From Actinomycetota bacterium (lineage in GTDB: Bacteria > Actinomycetota > Thermoleophilia > UBA2241), in contig PLTW01000179.1 in NCBI GenBank assembly GCA_003164655.1, forward strand, positions 1-8,994: DNA of 8,994 nucleotides, given 5' to 3'. A program made the position numbers and the translations under genes. Shown here piece after piece: positions 5,343-8,994 of the stretch. Each line of letters begins with the position of its first letter. Position 1 is the stretch's first letter. The notes beneath the pieces were generated by a model that was not told the DNA's origin, did not search any database, and saw nothing but the letters and a program-made list of their open reading frames with translations.

Positions 5343-7018
5343 TGGCCCGCAAGATCGTGATCGACCCAGTGACGCGCATCGAGGGTCACCTGCGCGTCAC
5401 CGCCGTCGTCGAAGACGGTGTCGTCACCGACGCCTGGAACACCACCACACTCTTCCGCGGCTTCGAGATCTTCATGAAGAACCGGGACCCGCGCGACATC
5501 TGGCACTTCGCCATGCGCATCTGCGGCGTCTGCCCCACGGCCCACGGCTGGAACGGCGTGCGCGCCAGTGAGATGGCCATGGGCGTTGGGCGCATGGACG
5601 ACGCCACGCGCCTGGTGCGCAACATGATGGAAGCCAGCCAGATCGCCTACGACCACATCCTCTGGTTCTACGTCCTTAACGCGTTCGACTACGTCAATGT
5701 GCCGAACGCGTTGCGCGCCAAGCCGACGACGCCCGCGCTCAGGGCCGTCCAGGACCAGGTGCGCGCCGTCGTCGAGTCTGGCCAGCTCGGCCCCTTCGCC
5801 GGCCAGTACTGGGACCACCCCGGCTACAAGCTGCCGCCGGAACTGGACCTTGAGTTGACCGCGCACTACCTGCTGGCGATCGAGGCGCAGCAGACCGCCA
5901 ACGATGCCGGCGCCGTGATCATGGGCGGCAAGTTCCCGATGATCATGAACTACGCTCCGGGCGGCGTGACGCAGCTGCCACCGCCCGAGCAGATCGCCTT
6001 TTTCAAGAGCCGCATGACGATCGTGAAGAAGTTCATCGACGACATCATGATCCCGGATCTGCTCGCCATCGCCCCCCACTACATGGATCTCGCCAACGAG
6101 GGCAAAGGCCACGGCAACTACCTGAGCTGGGGCGTGCTCGACGAGAAGAGCCAGGACCCGTACGACCGGCTCTTCCCGCGTGGTGGCATCTTCGCCAAGG
6201 ACCTCACCGACACCCTTGGGTTCCTATCGACAAAGCCGGGCGCGGCGGTCGTCCCGGTGCGCAAGGTCGACCCGGACGACACGCGCATGTTCACCGGACA
6301 CTCCTGGTTCAGCGACGGCACGGGCAACGGCCGCCACCCGCTGGAGGTCGGCCAGGAAGACATCGAGTTCACTCAGCTGGCGCCGATCGACGGGCCGGAG
6401 CTGCCGGGCGAGAAGTACGACTGGACGCAGGCCGTGCGCTACGGCAACGACAGCCTGCCGATGGAGGTCGGGCCGCTCGCGCAGATGCTCGTCTCCTACG
6501 GCTCGGGCCGAGCTGAGGCGAGGGCTGTGGTCGACAGCACACTCAGGGCGATCGGCGCCCCGGGCAAGATCGAGCTGCTCCAGAGCGACCTGGGCCGCAT
6601 CGCTGCCCGCGTGCTCAAGGCCAAGATCAACATCGACAACGCCGTGCGCTGGGCGGAGGAGCTCGAGGCGCTCGGCCCAAAGGCGCCGGTCAACAGCATG
6701 CCGGAAGTGCCGGAGAGCGGCGTCGGCAAAGGCGGCTGGGACGCGCCGCGCGGCGCCCTCTGCCACTGGGTGCGGATCAAAGACCACAGGGTCGACACCT
6801 TCTCGGCCGTCCCCGCGTCCAACTGGAACTTCTCGCCGCGTGACGACAAGGGGGTGCGAGGCCCGGTCGAGGAGTGCCTCGTCGGCCACACGGTGGAGGA
6901 CGCCGAGCGGCCGCTCGAGATACTACGGCTGGTCCACTCCTTCGACCCCTGAATGGGGTGTGCGGTTCACGTGATTGAACCCACGAGCAACAGAGTCCTC
7001 GAGTTCCGGGTCAGGTGA
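5342..7018 (+). CDS. [NiFeSe] hydrogenase large subunit with in-frame UGA selenocysteine
   Basis: This is the catalytic subunit that splits or forms H2 at a Ni-Fe centre. With UGA 6950-6952 read as selenocysteine it has 558 residues. The N-terminal ligand motif is RICGVCPTAH (Cys61, Cys64), with the conserved RIEGH at 12-16. At the C-terminus the DPCxxCxxH motif reads DP-U537-MGCAVH, so selenocysteine replaces the first cysteine, exactly as in characterised [NiFeSe] enzymes such as Desulfovibrio HysA. The remaining VIEPTSNRVLEFRVR is the expected short peptide removed by the maturation protease after His. Stopping at UGA would remove two of four nickel ligands and leave a 62-nt gap; reading through makes the gene end in a GTGA overlap with the cytochrome gene. 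ATG 5342 has AAGG 6 nt upstream; GTG 5339 is also possible. A nonsense mutation is unlikely given the hairpin and the preserved downstream motif. Confidence 0.95.
6950..6985 (+). promoter_or_regulatory. UGA selenocysteine codon and candidate bacterial SECIS hairpin
   Basis: Exactly 11 nt after UGA, GGUUCA (6964-6969) pairs perfectly with UGAACC (6976-6981) over the loop CGUGAU. Below it, 6959-6962 pairs with 6982-6985 (one G-U), leaving C6963 bulged. In E. coli fdhF the minimal SelB-binding hairpin also starts 11 nt after UGA and has G-U in its loop; here G-U is at loop positions 2-3. The bulged U inside the E. coli stem is absent, a real difference. The hairpin is within coding sequence, as usual for bacterial SECIS elements. 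SelB binding is inferred. Confidence 0.8.
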
Positions 7019-7689
7019 GCGGCGTGACAGAGCACACGACACGCGCCGAGCACCCGCTGATCGCCGTCGCCACCCACTGGGTCCACGTGGTCAGCCTGAC
7101 CTTCCTGATCTTCACCGGTTTCTACATCCACTACCCCTTCTGGGGTCTGGATTTCAGCACGATGCGGACCATCCACCTGATAGCAGCGCTGTTCTTCGTG
7201 CTCACCTTCCTGATGCGCATGGTGTGGGCGGTGGTCGGGGGCGGATCTGCCGCCGCCGGCGGTAGCCGGCGGATCCGCGACTTCCGCTGGTTCATGCCGG
7301 AGAAGGGCGACATGCGCATGACCTTCGCGACGGTCAAGTACTACCTCTTCCTGCGCAAGACTCACCCGCGGACGCTCAAGTACAACCCGCTGCAGAAGGC
7401 CGCCTACCTGGTGCTCGTCCCCGCCACACTGGTGATCGCCCTCACCGGTCTGCAGCTCTGGCAGACCACCGCGCATTTCCTCGAGCCGCTGACCTACTGG
7501 ATGGGCGGCCCCGTCTGGGTGCGCACCGTCCACTACGCGACGATGTGGGTCTTCATCCTGATCGCCATCGTCCACATCTACCTGGCGATTGCCGAGACCG
7601 TCTTCGAGCTGCCCATGATGTTCTTCTGGCGCTCAGCAGAGATGAGGCATGGGCCGAAGCAGAAGGCCGAGCCCGAGCAGAAGTCATGA
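7015..7689 (+). CDS. cybH: Ni,Fe-hydrogenase b-type cytochrome subunit
   Basis: This 224-residue integral membrane cytochrome b takes electrons from the small subunit and passes them to quinone, anchoring the enzyme. Four membrane helices are evident: about residues 18-40 (starting ATHWVHVVSLTFLIFTGFYI), 56-76, 128-150 and 172-196. Heme ligand candidates are in THWVH (helix 1), TIHLIAAL (helix 2) and the two histidines of VHYATMWVFILIAIVH (helix 4), as in HyaC/HupC. GTG 7015 overlaps the selenoprotein stop by 4 nt (GTGA); GTG 7024 with AGGTGA 5 nt upstream is a good alternative start that changes only three residues. The stop overlaps the protease start by 4 nt (ATGA). Pairing with a [NiFeSe] enzyme indicates a respiratory H2-uptake role, by inference from the family. 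Confidence 0.93.
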   Translation: MSGVTEHTTRAEHPLIAVATHWVHVVSLTFLIFTGFYIHYPFWGLDFSTMRTIHLIAALFFVLTFLMRMVWAVVGGGSAAAGGSRRIRDFRWFMPEKGDMRMTFATVKYYLFLRKTHPRTLKYNPLQKAAYLVLVPATLVIALTGLQLWQTTAHFLEPLTYWMGGPVWVRTVHYATMWVFILIAIVHIYLAIAETVFELPMMFFWRSAEMRHGPKQKAEPEQKS

Positions 7690-8264
7690 TGGACGCGAGG
7701 CGTGGCGAGGCGGCGGGCGACGCCGCGCCGCGCGTGGCCATCATCGGTATCGGCAACACCCTGATGGCTGACGACGGCGTCGGACCGGCTGCCGTCCGGC
7801 TGCTGATGGAGCGGGCGGGTCAGGCGGACGTCGACGAGCCGCCGCGAGCCTGCCCCGCCCCGCAGACCACCGTCTCGGCCGAGATCGAAACGGGCATCGA
7901 GGCCATCCTCGGTGAGGTCGCCGGCATGAGCCTGCTGCCCTACTTCCGCAGCTGCGCCGGCGTCGTCGTCATCGACGGCATCGACGCCGGCGCGGAGCCC
8001 GGCGCGCTGTTCCAGTTCGGTCCAGACGAGACCGGCACCACGCAGCTGCGCTCTGGCAGCATCCACGGCCTCGGCGTGCCTCATCTGGTCGCCAACGCCC
8101 GCCTCACCGGCGCCGATCCCAAGGTGACAATCGTCGCGGTGCAGGTGCGGGACGTACGTCCACTGCCAGATCGGCTCTCGCCGGCCGTCGCGGCCGTTGT
8201 GTCCCAAGCGGCCGATCTCGCGCTCGACGAGGCCCGCCGCCTGCGCTCGCTCGCCGGCGACTGA
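7686..8264 (+). CDS. Hydrogenase maturation protease, HycI/HyaD family
   Basis: This nickel-dependent endopeptidase trims the C-terminal peptide of the large subunit once nickel is in place. The 192-residue protein shows the family signature GIGNTLMADDGVG (residues 21-33). Probable nickel-contacting residues are Asp30, Asp97 (VVVIDGID) and His127 (SIHGLG), matching Glu16, Asp62 and His93 of E. coli HybD. There is an insertion of roughly 20 residues around 45-68, rich in Pro and Ala, relative to short family members. ATG 7686 overlaps the cytochrome stop (ATGA), and a second ATG follows directly. The expected cut is after His of DP-U-MGCAVH, releasing 15 residues. Its position as last gene of the operon is typical. 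It must recognise a nickel site with a selenium ligand, so it may be specialised. Confidence 0.92.
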   Translation: MMDARRGEAAGDAAPRVAIIGIGNTLMADDGVGPAAVRLLMERAGQADVDEPPRACPAPQTTVSAEIETGIEAILGEVAGMSLLPYFRSCAGVVVIDGIDAGAEPGALFQFGPDETGTTQLRSGSIHGLGVPHLVANARLTGADPKVTIVAVQVRDVRPLPDRLSPAVAAVVSQAADLALDEARRLRSLAGD

Positions 8265-8523
8265 CGGCCGCGCCAGTGAATCTCGACAGCGTGAAATGCG
8301 CGCCGTGGCCGGCGTTCCGCAGCTGTCTGGCCCGATAGTCCACGATACGGGCCGAAGATCAACGTCCAGTTCAGGCAGTCTGTGCGCAGGGTCTCCGGCG
8401 CTCAGACTGGCCCGCGCACTCGTGAAGACGCCTCGACGGCAACCCTGGGTCGACGCCCCCCTGCAGCTTCTGTCGGCGTCAGACTGTACCCGCTGCCTGC
8501 GAGCGCGCTACTATCTCAACGGG
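8265..8523. other. Intergenic region between convergent genes
   Basis: No gene is seen. An inverted repeat GGCCCG (8329-8334) / CGGGCC (8348-8353) with a 13-nt loop lies 64 bp after the protease stop and could end the hydrogenase transcript, though no T-run follows. Two related segments, 8396-8415 and 8474-8493, share CGGCG, TCAGACTG and CCCGC with small gaps; their meaning is unknown. Confidence 0.4.
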
Positions 8524-8937
8524 CTAGATGAGCTCTTCGCCGGCGTGCGGCCCCGGCCCCATGTCCCAGACCGACTCGACAGAGATGCGCACGACGTACT
8601 TCATGGGGGGCAGGTGGAGCTCCTCGCTTACCGCGTGCAGCTTCTCGGTGATCTGGTCGAACACATCGCCGTGGTCGATCAGCTCGGCACGGCCCTTGAC
8701 CTGCATGGCGAGCTTGCGCTCGGGGTCGTGAATGCCCAGCGCGACACGGGGGTCGTGCTCGAGGTTCTCGCGTGTCTTGCGGCTGAACATGTCGGCGAAG
8801 TAGAGGTGCTCGTCGTCGAGCAGGGCGCCGCTGCCCTTGATCGAGACGTTCGGCGTGCCGTCGGGGGCGACCGTCGCCACCCAGACGTTGTGACCACCGG
8901 CCAGCAGGTCGTGCAGCTCTTTGGGGATCGTGGCCAT
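8524..8937 (-). CDS. Pyridoxamine 5'-phosphate oxidase-family flavin/F420-binding protein
   Basis: The 137-residue protein has the split-barrel fold pattern of the PPOX-like family: VWVATVAPDGTPNVSIKGSG (residues 18-37), a strand pair DEHLYFADMFSRKTRENLE, then DPRVALGIHD and MQVKGRAELID, where cofactor phosphate contacts usually lie. Members bind FMN, F420 or heme, and the precise substrate cannot be read from sequence. The length is normal for single-domain members. ATG 8937 is chosen because GGGAGG lies 6 nt upstream; the open frame reaches 8955, but that earlier ATG lacks a ribosome site. It is transcribed towards the hydrogenase operon and is probably not functionally part of it. Confidence 0.88.
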   Translation of the reverse strand: MATIPKELHDLLAGGHNVWVATVAPDGTPNVSIKGSGALLDDEHLYFADMFSRKTRENLEHDPRVALGIHDPERKLAMQVKGRAELIDHGDVFDQITEKLHAVSEELHLPPMKYVVRISVESVWDMGPGPHAGEELI

Positions 8938-8994
8938 CGGTTGCCTCCCTCGCATAGGTTCGCGTTCGTCCTGAGCAGGGATACCCAGTCGATG

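Noticed and set aside
4302..6112. Long minus-strand open frames opposite the hydrogenase genes
   Set aside because: They are antisense shadows of strongly recognised hydrogenase subunits, with Val/Asp/Arg-rich composition and no family resemblance.
5339..6952. Large subunit ending at the UGA (6950-6952) as an ordinary stop
   Set aside because: It would delete the C-terminal nickel ligand motif, yet MGCAVHVIE and a normal processing tail follow in frame and the read-through end overlaps the next gene.
8396..8493. Two related CGGCG-TCAGACTG-CCCGC segments as a regulatory repeat
   Set aside because: They are short, imperfect and not symmetrically placed relative to either convergent gene; chance in GC-rich DNA is a sufficient explanation.
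1..8994. CRISPR array, rRNA or tRNA genes
   Set aside because: No regularly spaced repeats or conserved RNA gene sequences were seen on either strand.

Overview
High-GC bacterial DNA, most likely from an actinobacterium; the integrase type and the small two-helix membrane protein suggest something near Thermoleophilia, but the class assignment is an inference. The window has two parts: a gene-poor, repeat-rich mobile or accessory stretch (about 1-4000) and a compact four-gene hydrogenase operon (4149-8264), closed by a convergent flavin-binding protein gene (8524-8937).

Left part. A tyrosine recombinase (139-1188) faces a minus-strand minimal zincin metallopeptidase (1527-2168). The pair is bracketed by two direct copies (111-170 and 2221-2280) of a 60-bp sequence that are 85% identical and share a 21-bp perfect core. 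The left copy supplies the integrase start codon and first residues, and the integrase lacks the N-terminal arm-binding domain usual in its relatives. Two further short sequences (1401-1433, 3961-3996) resemble one arm of this repeat. Between them lie a small unassigned ORF (2532-2756), a minus-strand two-helix membrane protein (3005-3598) with a strong hairpin behind it, and a decayed transposase-like fragment (3680-3898).

Right part. A sigma70-like promoter (4002-4029) precedes four tightly coupled genes: a Tat-exported hydrogenase small subunit, a large subunit, a b-type cytochrome and a maturation protease. Junctions are TGATG, GTGA and ATGA overlaps. The main observation is that the large subunit contains an in-frame UGA (6950-6952) exactly where the first cysteine of the C-terminal DPCxxCxxH nickel ligand motif belongs. 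Read as selenocysteine, the frame continues as DP-U-MGCAVHVIE and 12 more residues, and stops inside the cytochrome b start codon. A hairpin with bacterial SECIS geometry begins 11 nt after the UGA. The small subunit has a cysteine (Cys285) where standard [NiFe] enzymes have the proline beside the medial cluster, as known in [NiFeSe] hydrogenases. The operon therefore encodes a membrane-anchored [NiFeSe] uptake hydrogenase. An ordinary gene caller would truncate the large subunit by 22 codons and lose the active-site ligand motif.

Inferred working model: the large and small subunits are folded together and exported by Tat. HycI/HyaD-type protease first removes the last 15 residues of the large subunit. 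The small subunit's C-terminal helix and the di-heme cytochrome b pass electrons from H2 into the quinone pool. The selenocysteine machinery (selA, selB, selC, selD) and hyp genes are not in this window and must be elsewhere.
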